A stretch of DNA of 33,709 nucleotides, from contig JAEMTM010000005.1 of NCBI GenBank assembly GCA_016462305.1, positions 1 to 33,709 on the forward strand, written 5' to 3'. The stretch is from Sphingomonadaceae bacterium (GTDB lineage: Bacteria; Pseudomonadota; Alphaproteobacteria; Sphingomonadales; Sphingomonadaceae). The notes under the pieces are model-generated. The model was not told the origin of the DNA. It ran no database searches and saw nothing but the letters and a program-made list of their open reading frames with translations. This document shows positions 16,859 to 27,118 of this stretch, in pieces. How positions within the stretch are numbered: position 1 is the stretch's first letter; the number at the start of each line of letters is the position of its first letter. A program made the position numbers and the translations under genes.

Positions 16859-17626
16859 TCAAGTGGCTTCGGCAAAGTCCCGTCGCGACTTCTTCACCCG
16901 TGCGTAGCTCATCACGCTAAACGGCAGCAGGGCGACGTAAAAGACGCCGACACCGATGAGCGCAACCCATGGCGCCGCGACCAAGGTTGCGGTAAACAGG
17001 CCAACGACCGCCAGCGCCATGAAACGCAGGCTGCGCCGCACTTTAATCGACGACCAGCTATAGGTTGCCACATTGGAAATCATCAACAGCGCGCACAGCA
17101 GCAACCATGGCGCAATGAAGCGGTAATCGCGCACCCAATCCGCGCCGGTTTCAAACCAGATCATCATCGGCAACAAAGCCAGCGCCGCGCCCGGTGGCGA
17201 CGGCACGCCCGTGTTGAAACCAGCGGACTTGTGCGGTTGGTTCTCGGTATCAATCTGTGCGTTAAACCGTGCCAGACGTAATGCCGCACACAGCACAAAA
17301 AACACCGATATGGTCCAGCCAAAGCGCGGCATATCCTGCATGACCCACATATAGTTGACCAAAGCAGGCGTGGCCCCGAAAGCAATCACGTCAGAAAGCG
17401 AATCCAGTTCAGCCCCGAAACGGCTTTCCCCCTTCAGCATCCGCGCGATACGGCCATCCATGGCGTCGAGCACGCCAGCAATCACGATTGCGGCAACGGC
17501 ATTTTCCCAACGGCCCTGCATCGCGAACCATGCACCCGACAATCCCGTACACAGCGCAAGTGCGGTGACCGCGTTAGGCGCAAGCGCCCGCAAGGATATG
17601 CCGGGACGAGAGGACACTACGTCCAT
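16859..17626 (-). CDS. pssA: CDP-diacylglycerol-serine O-phosphatidyltransferase
   Basis: PssA makes phosphatidylserine from CDP-diacylglycerol and serine, the step before Psd. The CDP-alcohol phosphotransferase signature DGX2ARX8GX3DX3D is fully present (DGRIARMLKGESRFGAELDSLSD). Several hydrophobic segments (for example FMALAVVGLFTATLVAAPWVALIGVGVFYVALLPF) indicate an integral membrane enzyme. That is the type II, membrane-embedded form, not the ribosome-bound E. coli type. The start ATG 17626 overlaps the psd stop by one base (TGATG), so the two genes are coupled; the track adds a TTG codon. Length is 255 aa. With psd it forms the phosphatidylethanolamine branch. Confidence 0.95.
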   Translation of the reverse strand: MDVVSSRPGISLRALAPNAVTALALCTGLSGAWFAMQGRWENAVAAIVIAGVLDAMDGRIARMLKGESRFGAELDSLSDVIAFGATPALVNYMWVMQDMPRFGWTISVFFVLCAALRLARFNAQIDTENQPHKSAGFNTGVPSPPGAALALLPMMIWFETGADWVRDYRFIAPWLLLCALLMISNVATYSWSSIKVRRSLRFMALAVVGLFTATLVAAPWVALIGVGVFYVALLPFSVMSYARVKKSRRDFAEAT

Positions 17627-18360
17627 CAATGCGCGACGGCAATCAGGTCTTGGTCAACGCCGATTTCGCCGAGAACCGTTTCCCCCGCAACGCAACGCTG
17701 GCCCTTAATGACGCGGGACGACGTGCCATGCGGCAAATACACATCAACGCGGCTGCCAAAGCGGATCAGGCCAACACGCTGCCCATTGGCAACACTGTCG
17801 CCTTCCTTGACAAAAGCAACGATACGACGCGCGACCAAGCCAGCGATTTGGGTGAAGCCGATGCGAACCCCATCGCCGCGTTCCACGAGAAAATGTTGGC
17901 GTTCATTTTCTTCGCTGGCCTTATCAAGGTCGGCGCTGAGGAATTTGCCCGCGATATACACAACGCGCTTGATGGTGCCGCGAATGGGTGTCCGGTTGAT
18001 GTGCACGTCAAACACGCTCATGAAAATCGACACCCGCGTCATCGGCTGATCCCCAAGACCTTCAGGCCCGCGCAGTTCAATTGGCGGAGGGACTTGTTCG
18101 ATCAGCGTGACAAGCCCATCGGCGGGTGCCACGATAAACCGCTCGTCGATTGGCGTCGCACGCACAGGGTCGCGAAAAAACGCCAATGTCCACACGGTGA
18201 CGGCCGCCATCGGCCAAGCCAGCGTTTCCCAAGCCATGAAGGCGAAAAACAGGGTTATGCCCGCAGCGGTAAGTCCGAACTTGCGGCCCTCGGGATGGAT
18301 GGGTGGAAACGACCATTTCGCAACCCCGGTGCCCCGGTTTGTCAATTCTTGTCTGCTCAT
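17626..18360 (-). CDS. psd: Phosphatidylserine decarboxylase proenzyme (short type)
   Basis: Psd decarboxylates phosphatidylserine to phosphatidylethanolamine using a pyruvoyl group made by self-cleavage. The cleavage site is in [11 protein letters not shown] near residue 200; the serine of FGS becomes the pyruvoyl group. [18 protein letters not shown] is the conserved DVHxNR segment. Two adjacent hydrophobic helices near residues 25-60 ([28 protein letters not shown]) anchor it in the membrane. Length is 244 aa, matching the short (Psd-B-like/archaeal-type) class rather than the E. coli class. It is followed directly by pssA and is divergent from icd across a 152-bp gap. Confidence 0.94.
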   Translation of the reverse strand: MSRQELTNRGTGVAKWSFPPIHPEGRKFGLTAAGITLFFAFMAWETLAWPMAAVTVWTLAFFRDPVRATPIDERFIVAPADGLVTLIEQVPPPIELRGPEGLGDQPMTRVSIFMSVFDVHINRTPIRGTIKRVVYIAGKFLSADLDKASEENERQHFLVERGDGVRIGFTQIAGLVARRIVAFVKEGDSVANGQRVGLIRFGSRVDVYLPHGTSSRVIKGQRCVAGETVLGEIGVDQDLIAVAH

Positions 18361-18441
18361 GTGGCTAAGCTAGGGTATGCGCCGCCATCTTACAACCTAA
18401 GATACAATTTCAGCCATTTTCAGACAATATTGGGGATGCAG

Positions 18442-18469
18442 TTGAACATATGGCAAACTTTGCTATGGC
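18442..18469 (+). promoter_or_regulatory. Candidate icd promoter
   Basis: TTGAAC at 18442-18447, the same -35 hexamer as in the candidate chvI promoter, is followed after 16 bp by TATGGC at 18464-18469. It lies 43 nt upstream of the icd ATG in the psd/icd divergent gap. The -10 match is weak, so the call is tentative. Confidence 0.3.
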
Positions 18470-18512
18470 ACCGCTCAACAACCCATCTCCCTAATGGAAA
18501 GTGCTTTCTGTC

Positions 18513-19733
18513 ATGGCAAAAATTAAGGTCAAAAATCCAGTCGTAGAGCTTGATGGCGACGAAATGACACGGATCATCTGGGAATGGATTCGTGAGCGAC
18601 TCATTTTGCCATATCTCGATATCGATCTGAAATATTACGACCTTGGTATGGAGTATCGCGACAAGACCAATGATAAGGTCACCGTCGATTCCGCCAACGC
18701 AATCCGCGAATTCGGCGTCGGCGTAAAATGCGCCACGATTACGCCAGATGAAGCGCGCGTTGAAGAATTCGGTCTTCAGAAAATGTGGAAGTCGCCCAAT
18801 GGCACCATCCGCAATATTTTGGGCGGCGTGGTCTTCCGTGAACCAATCGTCATCGATAACGTACCGCGCTTGATCCCCGGCTGGACGGACCCAATCGTCA
18901 TTGGTCGTCATGCGTTCGGTGACCAATATCGCGCTACGGATTTCCTCGTTCCCGGTCCCGGAACGCTGCGTCTTGTATGGGATGGCGATGATGGGCAGAA
19001 AATTGACGAGGAGGTTTTCCGTTACCCGTCGCCGGGCGTGGCGCTCGCGATGTACAATCTCGACGATTCGATCCGCGACTTTGCGCGTGCGTCGATGAAT
19101 TATGGCGTGACCCGGCAATGGCCAGTATATCTGTCGACTAAGAACACCATCCTCAAATATTATGATGGTCGTTTCAAGGATCTATTCCAAGAAGTGTACG
19201 AAGCCGAATTCGCCGCAAAGTTCAAGGAACTGGGCATTGTCTATGAGCACCGTTTGATCGACGATATGGTCGCATCGGCGCTGAAATGGTCGGGCAAGTT
19301 CATTTGGGCATGTAAGAATTATGATGGCGACGTGCAGTCTGATCAAGTTGCGCAAGGTTTCGGCTCGCTTGGCCTGATGACCTCCATCCTGATGACACCA
19401 GATGGCAAGACGGTTGAGGCCGAGGCCGCGCACGGCACGGTCACGCGGCATTATCGCCAACATCAGCAAGGTAAGGCAACCTCAACCAACCCCATTGCGT
19501 CGATTTTCGCATGGACGGGCGGCCTCAAATTCCGTGGCAAGTTCGACGAAACGCCCGAAGTCACGCGCTTTGCCGAAACGCTGGAAGAAGTCTGCATTCA
19601 GACCGTTGAAGATGGCCATATGACAAAGGATCTCGCGATCCTCATCGGCCCGGATCAGGCTTGGATGACCACAGAGCAGTTTTTTGAGCAGGTTCGTGCC
19701 AATCTCGAAGTCAAAATGGGCAGTTGGATGTAA
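18513..19733 (+). CDS. icd: NADP-dependent isocitrate dehydrogenase, eukaryote-like type
   Basis: This TCA-cycle enzyme oxidatively decarboxylates isocitrate to 2-oxoglutarate, producing NADPH. The protein begins [23 protein letters not shown], the standard opening of the homodimeric eukaryote-like (subfamily II) enzymes, distinct from E. coli Icd. Substrate-binding [29 protein letters not shown] and the acidic metal site following [11 protein letters not shown] are visible. The coenzyme-binding segment [32 protein letters not shown] has the histidine and arginine typical of NADP preference. The track begins at GTG 18501; ATG 18513 fits the family and gives 406 aa. A strong terminator follows, so the gene is probably monocistronic. 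Confidence 0.97.
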   Translation: MAKIKVKNPVVELDGDEMTRIIWEWIRERLILPYLDIDLKYYDLGMEYRDKTNDKVTVDSANAIREFGVGVKCATITPDEARVEEFGLQKMWKSPNGTIRNILGGVVFREPIVIDNVPRLIPGWTDPIVIGRHAFGDQYRATDFLVPGPGTLRLVWDGDDGQKIDEEVFRYPSPGVALAMYNLDDSIRDFARASMNYGVTRQWPVYLSTKNTILKYYDGRFKDLFQEVYEAEFAAKFKELGIVYEHRLIDDMVASALKWSGKFIWACKNYDGDVQSDQVAQGFGSLGLMTSILMTPDGKTVEAEAAHGTVTRHYRQHQQGKATSTNPIASIFAWTGGLKFRGKFDETPEVTRFAETLEEVCIQTVEDGHMTKDLAILIGPDQAWMTTEQFFEQVRANLEVKMGSWM

Positions 19734-19754
19734 CGCCAGCGGCTTTGAATATGT

Positions 19755-19786
19755 AAAAGCGCGGGGGGCAACTCCCGCGCTTTTTT
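19755..19786 (+). terminator. Intrinsic terminator after icd
   Basis: AAAAGCGCGGG at 19755-19765 pairs with CCCGCGCTTTT at 19774-19784 around an 8-nt loop, and the stem runs into TTTTTT at 19781-19786. It lies 21 nt after the icd stop. It is the clearest rho-independent terminator in the window. Confidence 0.92.
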
Positions 19787-19825
19787 ATTGCCCGGCCCTT
19801 TCTTTCTCATGCCCCCTGTGCGTAA

Positions 19826-21595
19826 ATGCAATTTATGGCAGGTGAACTACAAACCGAAGGCATTAGCGATCTGCTCGTCATATTGGGTGCAGCGGGAATA
19901 GTGATCCCCGCTTTTGCCCGGCTTCGTATCACGCCCATCATTGGTTTTATATTGGTCGGGATAATGGTTGGCCCGATGGGACTTGGGTCCTTGGTGCCAC
20001 GTTATCCCATGCTCGAATGGGTCACCATCACCAATCCAGAGGCTATTCATCCCATCGGCGAATATGGCATTATTTTATTGCTGTTCTCCATTGGTCTTGA
20101 GCTATCTTTCCGCAGATTATGGAAAATGCGGCGCTTGGTGTTCGGCGTCGGCGCGGCGCAATTATTTGGCGCTGGCCTTATCATTGCGGCTGGTCTGTAT
20201 CTGTTCGGATATGGCGCGACCGCCGCCATCGGCATTGGCGTTGCATTGGCGCTTTCTTCCACAGCGTTGGTGCTTCCCATATCCGGCACGCATTCCGCCG
20301 TGGGTAAGTCAGCTTTGGCCATGTTGCTGTTCGAAGATTTGGCCATCGTCCCGATTATATTCGTTTTGGGTGCATTGGCGCCACAAGTGGGCACGGATTC
20401 ATGGACAGGTCTCGTCACCATATTGTGGCAGGGGACGCTGGTTATTATCGGAATGCTTGTGCTTGGCCGCTTTTTCTTGCCCCGCCTGTTCGGACAAGCC
20501 GCGCGCACAAAAAGCCCTGAATTATTTGTATCGATCAGCTTGCTCGTTGTCATTGTCGCAAGTCTGGCGACGGGCGCGGTTGGCCTTTCGCCTATCGTCG
20601 GCGCAATGATCGCTGGCCTGTTGATTGCCGAAACCGATTACCATAGCGAAGTCGAAGTGATGACAGCACCGTTCAAAGGGCTGGCACTGGGCGTGTTCCT
20701 GATCAGCATCGGTATGCAGGTTGATCTGCGCTTTGTGGCGGCCAACTGGGTGGCTTTGGTGGGCGCGGTTTCGGCGGTCGTGTTTATCAAGGCAAGTGTC
20801 ACTGCGGCTTTGTTAAAGCTGAATGGCGCGCGCACGGGCACAGCGACCGAAACCGGCGTCCTCATGGGCAGTCCGTCGGAAACGACTTTGATCGTGCTGG
20901 GTGCCGCAGGTGCCGCTCAGATTATTGACGCTGCCGCAATCAATTTCTGGCAAGTGGCAACCGCGATTGGCCTAACGATCACGCCCATATTGGCGCGGAT
21001 CGGTCATGATATGGCCCGCCGTCTGGAATTGCGCGAGAGCGATGATGAGGTGCACGAACAAGACCCAATACAAGAACCGCGAACGGTCGTGATTGGCTTT
21101 GGCCGGGTCGGAAAGCTGGTGGCCGATATGCTGACCACGCATGGGCAGCCTTATGTTGCCGTGGAATCCAATGTCGACGCCGTAACCGCCGCACGGCGCG
21201 GGGGTTATAAGGTTGTTTATGGCGACATATCACGGCCCGAAACGCTGGATAAATTGGGCTTGGGTCATGCCAAGGCGCTGATCCTGACAATGGACCAGCC
21301 AGTATTGGCCGAACATATCGTCAAGCGCGTCCGTCAATGGTTGCCCGAAATCACGATTGTCGCACGCGCCCGTGATCCGGACCATGCCGCCCGGCTCTAT
21401 CAAGCGGGCGCGACCGACGCCGTGCCCGAAACGCTGGAAAGCTCGCTTCAGCTATCGGAAGCCGTGCTCGTCGATCTGGGCGTTGCCATGGGCCCCGTCA
21501 TCGCGTCGATCCACGAAAAGCGCGACGAATTCCGGCGTCAGATAAAGGAAGCCGGGGGCCTTGAAGAGACCCCCAAGCTAAAACTTACCTCTTAA
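19826..21595 (+). CDS. CPA2-family cation/proton antiporter with RCK domain (KefB/KefC-like)
   Basis: This is an integral membrane monovalent cation:proton antiporter or glutathione-gated-type potassium efflux protein. Twelve or more hydrophobic helices span about residues 10-390, including the [22 protein letters not shown] segment typical of CPA2 and [12 protein letters not shown]. The acidic [11 protein letters not shown] is the family ion-binding region. A cytoplasmic TrkA-N/RCK domain follows at about 410-530, with the Rossmann motif [15 protein letters not shown] and acidic VESN. Length is 589 aa, normal for KefB/C. No Shine-Dalgarno is visible before ATG 19826 or before the in-frame ATG 19835, so the exact start is uncertain. 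KefF/KefG partners are not adjacent, so glutathione gating is not shown. Its stop codon overlaps that of alaS. Confidence 0.9.
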   Translation: MQFMAGELQTEGISDLLVILGAAGIVIPAFARLRITPIIGFILVGIMVGPMGLGSLVPRYPMLEWVTITNPEAIHPIGEYGIILLLFSIGLELSFRRLWKMRRLVFGVGAAQLFGAGLIIAAGLYLFGYGATAAIGIGVALALSSTALVLPISGTHSAVGKSALAMLLFEDLAIVPIIFVLGALAPQVGTDSWTGLVTILWQGTLVIIGMLVLGRFFLPRLFGQAARTKSPELFVSISLLVVIVASLATGAVGLSPIVGAMIAGLLIAETDYHSEVEVMTAPFKGLALGVFLISIGMQVDLRFVAANWVALVGAVSAVVFIKASVTAALLKLNGARTGTATETGVLMGSPSETTLIVLGAAGAAQIIDAAAINFWQVATAIGLTITPILARIGHDMARRLELRESDDEVHEQDPIQEPRTVVIGFGRVGKLVADMLTTHGQPYVAVESNVDAVTAARRGGYKVVYGDISRPETLDKLGLGHAKALILTMDQPVLAEHIVKRVRQWLPEITIVARARDPDHAARLYQAGATDAVPETLESSLQLSEAVLVDLGVAMGPVIASIHEKRDEFRRQIKEAGGLEETPKLKLTS

Positions 21596-24234
21596 CCAGC
21601 GATTTTTGCCTTAATCGCATCCAACGCCGCTTGCGCCAATTCGGTGCCTGCCGGACCGCCGCCTTGCGCCATGTCGGGGCGTCCGCCGCCGCCTTGCGCG
21701 CCCATGGCCTCCGTCGCCACACGCACAAGGTCAGGCGCAGCTATGGTGTCATGCAAGGCAGCTGAGACGGCCACCACAACCGTGTTGCTGTTTTCATTCG
21801 CGGCGATGATGGCGACGACGCCCGTGCCAATGGCCTTCATCTGGTCATCCGCAAGGCCGCGCAGCATTTTTGGCTCAATCCCTGCGATAACTTGCCCCAT
21901 GAAGGTAACATTACCGATTTGTTCGGCCTCCGCCTTCGGACCACCGCCACCGGACAAAGCGAGCGCGGTTTTGGCTTCGGACAGTTCCTTCTCCATCCGC
22001 TTGCGTTCGTTGATGAGCGTTTCGATACGCACGCTTACTTCATCCGGCGCAGTTTTCAGCATCGCAGCGACATTCTTCAACTGCGTCTCACGGCCAACAA
22101 GCCATAATCGCGCCGCTTCGCCCGTTAGCGCCTCGATGCGGCGAATGCCGCTTGCCACTGCGCCTTCCGACACAATCGTGAACAAGGCGATGTCGCCCAA
22201 GGCGTTGACATGGGTGCCGCCGCACAGTTCCAACGAATAATGCGCGTCCTCGCTCTTGCCCATCGTCAAAACGCGGACTTCTTCGCCATATTTTTCGCCG
22301 AACAAGGCAAGTGCGCCAGCGGCGACGGCGTCATCGGGGGTCATCAACCGCGTCGTCACCGCGTCATTGCCCCGGATTTGCGCGTTTACGTCGGCCTCGA
22401 TCATCGCAATTTCTTGCAGCGTCACTGCCTGGTTATGCGAAAAGTCGAACCGCAAGCGATCCGGTGCCACCATGCTGCCCTTTTGGGTCACATGGTCGCC
22501 CAAGCGGTGGCGCAATGATGCATGCAGTAAATGCGTGGCGCTATGGTTGGCGCGCAATGCGTCGCGGCGCGCAGTGTCGATTTTCAGCGTCACAAAATCG
22601 CCGACTTTGATCTCGCCTGTGCCAATCGTGACCTGATGCGCATGCAGTCGGCCCAAGGGCTTTGCCGTGTCCGTCACTTCGCCGCGCATATTGCTGCTGG
22701 AAATAACGCCAGCGTCACCCATCTGGCCGCCGCTCTCGCCGTAAAATGGTGTCTGGTTGGTGATGACCGTGACTGTGTCATTGGCGAGGGCCGATTGCAC
22801 CTCAATGCCGTCATTGACGAGCGCAACCACCTGCCCCTCGCCTTCGTTTGCGGCATAGCCTGTAAACTCGGTGCTGCCGACGCGTTCGGCAATGTCGAAC
22901 CAGACGTCGTCAGACGCCTTCGCGCCGGAGCCTTTCCACGCGGCCCGCGCCAAGGCTTTTTGACTATTCATCGCGGTTTCAAAACCCGCCTGATCAATAC
23001 CAAAGCCTTGCGCACGCAACGCGTCTTCGGTCAGGTCATAGGGAAAACCATAAGTGTCATACAGCTTGAACGCCGTGTCACCTGCCAAAATATCGCCCGG
23101 CGTCATGCCAGCGGTCGCTTCGTCGAGCAGCTTAATGCCCTTGTCGAGCGTCCGGCGGAACTGCGTTTCCTCTTGCTTCAACGTCGCCTCAATCATGGGC
23201 TGCGCGCGCAATAGTTCGGGGTAAGCCGCACCCATTTCGGCGGCAAGGCTTCCGACCAGACGGTGCATCAACGGCTCTTTTGCGCCAAGAATATGCGCAT
23301 GGCGCATGGCGCGGCGCATGATGCGCCGCAAGACATAGCCGCGCCCTTCATTCGACGGCATCACCCCATCGGCGAGCAGGAAGCTGGTCGAGCGCAAATG
23401 GTCCGCGATGACGCGATGGCTGGCCTTTTGATCGCCAACCGCCTTTGTCCCCGTCAGCTCCTCAGACGCGTTGATCAATGCCTTGAACGTATCGGTGTCG
23501 TAATTGTCCGGCACGCCTTGCATGACCGCAGCAATCCGCTCCAGCCCCATGCCCGTATCGATAGACGGCTTTGGCAAGGGCAGGTCAGTGCCGTCGTCCT
23601 GCCGTTCAAACTGCATGAACACGAGGTTCCAGATTTCGACAAAACGGTCGCCATCTTCATCCGGGCTTCCCGGAGGGCCTCCGAAAATATGGGCGCCATG
23701 GTCGTAGAATATCTCGCTGCATGGTCCGCAGGGTCCAGTGTCGCCCATTGACCAAAAATTGTCCGTCGTGGCGATGCGGATGATCCGTTCTTCAGGCAGG
23801 CCGGCAATCTTGCGCCACAGGTCGAACGCCTCATCATCGGTGTGATAGACGGTGGTCGTCAACCGTGCTGGGTCAAGCCCCCATTCCTTGGTCAACAATG
23901 TCCAAGCATGGGTAATCGCTTGCTCTTTGAAATAATCGCCGAAGGAAAAATTGCCGAGCATTTCAAAAAACGTGTGATGCCGCGCAGTATAGCCAACATT
24001 ATCGAGGTCGTTATGCTTGCCCCCTGCCCGCACGCATTTCTGGCTTGAGGCTGCACGCCGCGTTTCGCGGCTTTCAAGGCCCGTGAACACGTTTTTGAAC
24101 GGCACCATCCCGGCATTGACGAACATCAATGTCGGGTCATTATAGGGCACGAGCGGTGCAGACTGCACTATGTCATGATTGGTGCCCCCGAAATAATCGA
24201 GGAAGCCGCGGCGAATGTCATTGGTCGATGTCAT
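21592..24234 (-). CDS. alaS: Alanyl-tRNA synthetase
   Basis: AlaS charges tRNA-Ala. The N-terminal class II catalytic domain starts [41 protein letters not shown], with motif 2 in [43 protein letters not shown]. The editing domain shows the zinc/editing motifs [17 protein letters not shown] and CGGTHV. The C-terminal C-Ala domain is glycine-rich ([19 protein letters not shown]), as in other bacterial AlaRS. Length is 880 aa, full size. The start ATG 24234 is the family start but lacks a clear Shine-Dalgarno. The gene lies downstream of the GST gene across a 64-nt gap and converges on the antiporter, sharing the TTAA stop. Confidence 0.97.
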   Translation of the reverse strand: MTSTNDIRRGFLDYFGGTNHDIVQSAPLVPYNDPTLMFVNAGMVPFKNVFTGLESRETRRAASSQKCVRAGGKHNDLDNVGYTARHHTFFEMLGNFSFGDYFKEQAITHAWTLLTKEWGLDPARLTTTVYHTDDEAFDLWRKIAGLPEERIIRIATTDNFWSMGDTGPCGPCSEIFYDHGAHIFGGPPGSPDEDGDRFVEIWNLVFMQFERQDDGTDLPLPKPSIDTGMGLERIAAVMQGVPDNYDTDTFKALINASEELTGTKAVGDQKASHRVIADHLRSTSFLLADGVMPSNEGRGYVLRRIMRRAMRHAHILGAKEPLMHRLVGSLAAEMGAAYPELLRAQPMIEATLKQEETQFRRTLDKGIKLLDEATAGMTPGDILAGDTAFKLYDTYGFPYDLTEDALRAQGFGIDQAGFETAMNSQKALARAAWKGSGAKASDDVWFDIAERVGSTEFTGYAANEGEGQVVALVNDGIEVQSALANDTVTVITNQTPFYGESGGQMGDAGVISSSNMRGEVTDTAKPLGRLHAHQVTIGTGEIKVGDFVTLKIDTARRDALRANHSATHLLHASLRHRLGDHVTQKGSMVAPDRLRFDFSHNQAVTLQEIAMIEADVNAQIRGNDAVTTRLMTPDDAVAAGALALFGEKYGEEVRVLTMGKSEDAHYSLELCGGTHVNALGDIALFTIVSEGAVASGIRRIEALTGEAARLWLVGRETQLKNVAAMLKTAPDEVSVRIETLINERKRMEKELSEAKTALALSGGGGPKAEAEQIGNVTFMGQVIAGIEPKMLRGLADDQMKAIGTGVVAIIAANENSNTVVVAVSAALHDTIAAPDLVRVATEAMGAQGGGGRPDMAQGGGPAGTELAQAALDAIKAKIAG

Positions 24235-24298
24235 AATGACTGCGACTTAGGGAACGACTCGCCGCGCTGCAAGCCGGATATGCAGTTTGCGGCAGCCA

Positions 24299-24925
24299 TC
24301 ACGCATAGGCATAAGGTCCGCCCTTTTGCAGGGCGGTCTGATACGCTGGACGGGCATGGATTTTTTCGACGAAAGCAGTGAGGTTTGGCAGGTTTGCAGC
24401 CCGGCCCATTTTAACCGCTGCTTCGGCCGGAAAACTCATCATAACGTCAGCGCCCGTGAGGGTATCGCCAACAAACCAGCCTGTCGCTTTCAAACTGTCT
24501 TCCATGAACGCAAAATGGCTTTCAAGCTGCTGGCTAATGCGTGAATGCAAGGGTGCAGCAGCATCGCCCAACCGCGCAGTATACAGGTTTAGCAAGATCG
24601 GCGTCATCGCCGAGCCTTCGGCAAAATGCATGAATTCCAGATAGCGGACATGCGCGTCGGTCCCACGTGCCGGCACAAGATGCGCGCCATTATGCCGTTC
24701 GCACAGATATTCGACGATTGCGCCGGATTCGAAAACCACATTACCGCCATCTTCAATCAACGGCGATTTACCCAAAGGATGGACGTTCAAAAGCGTTTCG
24801 GGCGCAAGATTGGTCACAGCATCACGGGCATGATGGCGGATTTCATAAGGAAGGTTCAGTTCTTCCAGCAACCACAAGATACGTTGCGAACGCGAATTGT
24901 TGAGATGGTGTACGATGATAGTCAT
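24299..24925 (-). CDS. Glutathione S-transferase
   Basis: This is a cytosolic GST-fold protein. The N-terminal thioredoxin-like domain (1-80) begins MTIIVHHLNNSRSQRILWLLEELNLPYEIRHHARD, where SRSQR supplies the catalytic serine position. It ends with the glutathione-contacting VVFESGAIVEYLCER. The C-terminal all-helical domain carries GWFVGDTLTGADVMMSFPAE, the conserved N-capping region of GSTs. Length is 208 aa, standard. AGGAAG lies five bases before ATG 24925, a good start. It sits 18 nt after the arginase-family gene and is likely cotranscribed with it. The electrophilic substrate is unknown; the serine-type active site resembles beta/zeta-like bacterial GSTs. Confidence 0.92.
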   Translation of the reverse strand: MTIIVHHLNNSRSQRILWLLEELNLPYEIRHHARDAVTNLAPETLLNVHPLGKSPLIEDGGNVVFESGAIVEYLCERHNGAHLVPARGTDAHVRYLEFMHFAEGSAMTPILLNLYTARLGDAAAPLHSRISQQLESHFAFMEDSLKATGWFVGDTLTGADVMMSFPAEAAVKMGRAANLPNLTAFVEKIHARPAYQTALQKGGPYAYA

Positions 24926-24943
24926 AGCTGCTTCCTTATATAC

Positions 24944-25762
24944 TTATACATGGTCGTAATTTTGATGCATTTGCGCGGCGATTTCGCGCACCAGCTTGGC
25001 GGCGACTATGGCCGTTATCTCGTTCACGTCACGCGCGGGGTTAAGTTCGACGATGTCCGCGCCCACGATCCGCGCGCGTTGTTTGGCGATAATGGACAGG
25101 ACTTCGCGGACCGTTAAGCCGCCGGGCTCTGGATGTGCCACGCCGGGCGCTTCGGACGGGTCGATGCCGTCAAGGTCAACGCTGATATATAATGGGCCGT
25201 CAAGGATGGGCACCCTATTGGCGTCGAAGTTCAACATCGGCAGAATTTCGACATTGTAACGGTCCGCTTGTGCGCGGCAGTGCGTATTCAACGTGCGAAT
25301 ACCCACCTGCACGATATGCTGTGCATGGCCCCCTTCCATTATGCGCGCAAAGGGTGATGCATGGCTGCGCGGATTGCCTTCGAAATCGGCATATAGATCG
25401 GGATGCGCATCAAAATGCAGGATGTTCAGCGGTCCATGCCGCGCCGCTAGCGCCGCAACGATGGGGTATGTCACCGCATGGTCACCGCCAAGCAACAGCG
25501 GGATAGCATCTGCCGCCACGCTTTCGGTCACCGCCCGCAGAATTAATGCGTCATCAGCAGCGCAGTCAACGTCCGATAAGGGCAAATCGCCGAGGTCCTT
25601 GAGCATGACGTCCGTGCCAATATCAAGGCCGGATTGCGCGGATAGATTGCCCCGGTCGCTCCACAATGCCGCGCGGATGGCCGGTGGTGCCAATGCTGCA
25701 CCGCGCGCGAATGAACTGTTCTGATCAGTCGGCAAGCCGATAAGATGAATGATGGGCCCCAT
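24944..25762 (-). CDS. Arginase/agmatinase/formiminoglutamase-family manganese hydrolase
   Basis: This ureohydrolase-family enzyme hydrolyses a guanidino or formimino group with a binuclear manganese centre. The ligands are visible in order: GGDHAV (His), HFDAHPDLY (Asp, His, Asp) and SVDLDGIDP (Asp, Asp). RSHASPFARIMEGG and VAHPEPGGLTVREVL complete the family pattern. Length is 272 aa, slightly shorter than most arginases (about 300). The N-terminal GLPTDQNSSFARGAALAPPAIRAAL resembles arginase/agmatinase starts. Arginase, agmatinase and guanidino-acid hydrolase cannot be separated by eye. The following gene is a GST and the preceding one is recA, neither of which indicates a pathway. Confidence 0.85.
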   Translation of the reverse strand: MGPIIHLIGLPTDQNSSFARGAALAPPAIRAALWSDRGNLSAQSGLDIGTDVMLKDLGDLPLSDVDCAADDALILRAVTESVAADAIPLLLGGDHAVTYPIVAALAARHGPLNILHFDAHPDLYADFEGNPRSHASPFARIMEGGHAQHIVQVGIRTLNTHCRAQADRYNVEILPMLNFDANRVPILDGPLYISVDLDGIDPSEAPGVAHPEPGGLTVREVLSIIAKQRARIVGADIVELNPARDVNEITAIVAAKLVREIAAQMHQNYDHV

Positions 25763-25841
25763 GCCGACCGTTGTGCCCCAGCCATTGCGCCTGTCAAGAA
25801 CTTAGGGTCAGGACCACTTAAATCCACCTGCACATAAATGA

Positions 25842-25867
25842 CCCGCCCCGGGGTGGACCAGGGCGGG
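25842..25867 (-). terminator. GC-rich stem-loop downstream of recA, possible terminator
   Basis: CCCGCCC at 25842-25848 pairs with GGGCGGG at 25861-25867. It lies in the 150-bp gap between recA and the arginase-family gene, 45 nt after the recA stop. The minus strand continues with TCATTTAT rather than a clean U-tract, so termination may be partial and some read-through to the downstream genes is possible. Confidence 0.4.
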
Positions 25868-25912
25868 CCGAAAGCAGCAGCCTCAGGCAAGGCCACGCTT
25901 GTTCGTCAATTC

Positions 25913-26992
25913 TTAAACGTCGTCGTCTGCGTCTGGCCCGGTCATCAGGACCTCAGCGACTTCTTCTGTCTTGCCGCGAATGGCGGCTTCCAACCGGGCC
26001 GCAACCTCCGGATTTTCGGTCAGATAGTTTTTTGAATTCTCACGACCTTGGCCAATACGGATCGAATCATAGCTAAACCAACTACCCGATTTTTCGACCA
26101 ATCCCGCCTTCACCCCCAGATCGAGCAGCTCACCCGTTTTGGAAATGCCTTCGCCATACATGATGTCAAATTCGACCTGTTTGAATGGCGGCGCGACCTT
26201 GTTCTTCACAACCTTCACGCGGGTCGTGTTGCCAACAATATCTTCGCCTGCCTTGATCTGGCCTGTGCGGCGAATGTCCAAACGCACCGATGCGTAGAAT
26301 TTCAACGCATTGCCGCCCGTTGTGGTTTCTGGCGAACCATACATCACCCCGATCTTCATACGAATCTGGTTGATGAAGATGACCATGCAGTTCGACCGGC
26401 TGATCGAACCTGTAATCTTGCGCAGTGCTTGGCTCATCAACCGCGCTTGCAAACCCACATGGCTGTCGCCCATTTCGCCTTCGATTTCCGCGCGCGGGAC
26501 AAGTGCCGCGACCGAGTCGATGACGATGATGTCCACGGCGTTTGAGCGCACCAAAGTGTCGGCAATCTCAAGCGCTTGTTCACCCGTATCTGGTTGCGAC
26601 ACGATCAAATTGTCCACATCGACGCCCAGCTTCTTCGCATAGCCGGGATCAAGCGCATGCTCTGCGTCGATGAATGCCGCCGTGCCGCCTGCCTTTTGCG
26701 CCTCTGCAATCACGTGCAGGGTCAATGTCGTCTTACCCGAACTTTCAGGGCCATAAATTTCAATCACGCGTCCCTTGGGCAATCCACCAATGCCAAGCGC
26801 GATGTCCAACCCAAGCGAACCCGTCGACACAGCATCAATGCTAATCGCTTCACGACTGCCGAGCTTCATCGCCGAACCCTTGCCAAATGCGCGATCAATC
26901 TGCGCCAAGGCTGCTTCTAGTGCCTTTTCACGTTCCGAATTTTTCATACCGTTTGCCTGATTCCCATCAATTATCTTGAGACTAGCTGCCAT
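25913..26992 (-). CDS. recA: Recombinase RecA
   Basis: RecA forms filaments on single-stranded DNA, promotes strand exchange and stimulates LexA self-cleavage. Walker [15 protein letters not shown], Walker B-like [14 protein letters not shown], the MAW segment and the DNA-binding loops ([22 protein letters not shown] and [21 protein letters not shown]) are intact. The C-terminus is acidic (GPDADDDV), as expected. I moved the start from 27067 to ATG 26992 (MAASLKIID) because AAGGAG sits eight bases upstream, giving 359 aa. A LexA box lies 78 nt upstream of the start, so the gene is expected to be SOS-induced. The preceding gene on the same strand is cckA. Confidence 0.98.
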   Translation of the reverse strand: MAASLKIIDGNQANGMKNSEREKALEAALAQIDRAFGKGSAMKLGSREAISIDAVSTGSLGLDIALGIGGLPKGRVIEIYGPESSGKTTLTLHVIAEAQKAGGTAAFIDAEHALDPGYAKKLGVDVDNLIVSQPDTGEQALEIADTLVRSNAVDIIVIDSVAALVPRAEIEGEMGDSHVGLQARLMSQALRKITGSISRSNCMVIFINQIRMKIGVMYGSPETTTGGNALKFYASVRLDIRRTGQIKAGEDIVGNTTRVKVVKNKVAPPFKQVEFDIMYGEGISKTGELLDLGVKAGLVEKSGSWFSYDSIRIGQGRENSKNYLTENPEVAARLEAAIRGKTEEVAEVLMTGPDADDDV

Positions 26993-27069
26993 TTTTCCAC
27001 TCCTTAGCGTCATGCCTATTCCGAAAGACTTCCCCGGAACACCACCTGTGTACGCCTTCTGTTCCAAAA

Positions 27070-27084
27070 GAACAAGAGTGGAAC
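27070..27084 (-). promoter_or_regulatory. LexA (SOS) box of the alphaproteobacterial type upstream of recA
   Basis: GAAC at 27070-27073, seven bases, GAAC at 27081-27084 on the plus strand reads GTTC-N7-GTTC toward recA. This is the direct-repeat operator known for LexA in alphaproteobacteria. A further GTTC at 27061-27064 makes an inverted pair with the first GAAC. On the minus strand TTGTTC-N17-TACACA overlaps the site and could be the repressed promoter. Confidence 0.85.
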
Positions 27085-27118
27085 AAAAAAATTTACATCT
27101 TGTATTTCAATATCTAAT

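Noticed and set aside
18498-18510. Near-palindrome GGAAAGTGCTTTC before the icd start
   Set aside because: It is short, with an asymmetric centre, and no second copy was seen, so it is not called an operator.
17629-18546. 305-aa plus-strand ORF antisense to psd and running into icd
   Set aside because: It overlaps psd, whose self-cleavage motif is intact, and has no family features of its own.
22531-23214. 227-aa plus-strand ORF antisense to alaS
   Set aside because: It is a shadow of the full-length alanyl-tRNA synthetase gene.
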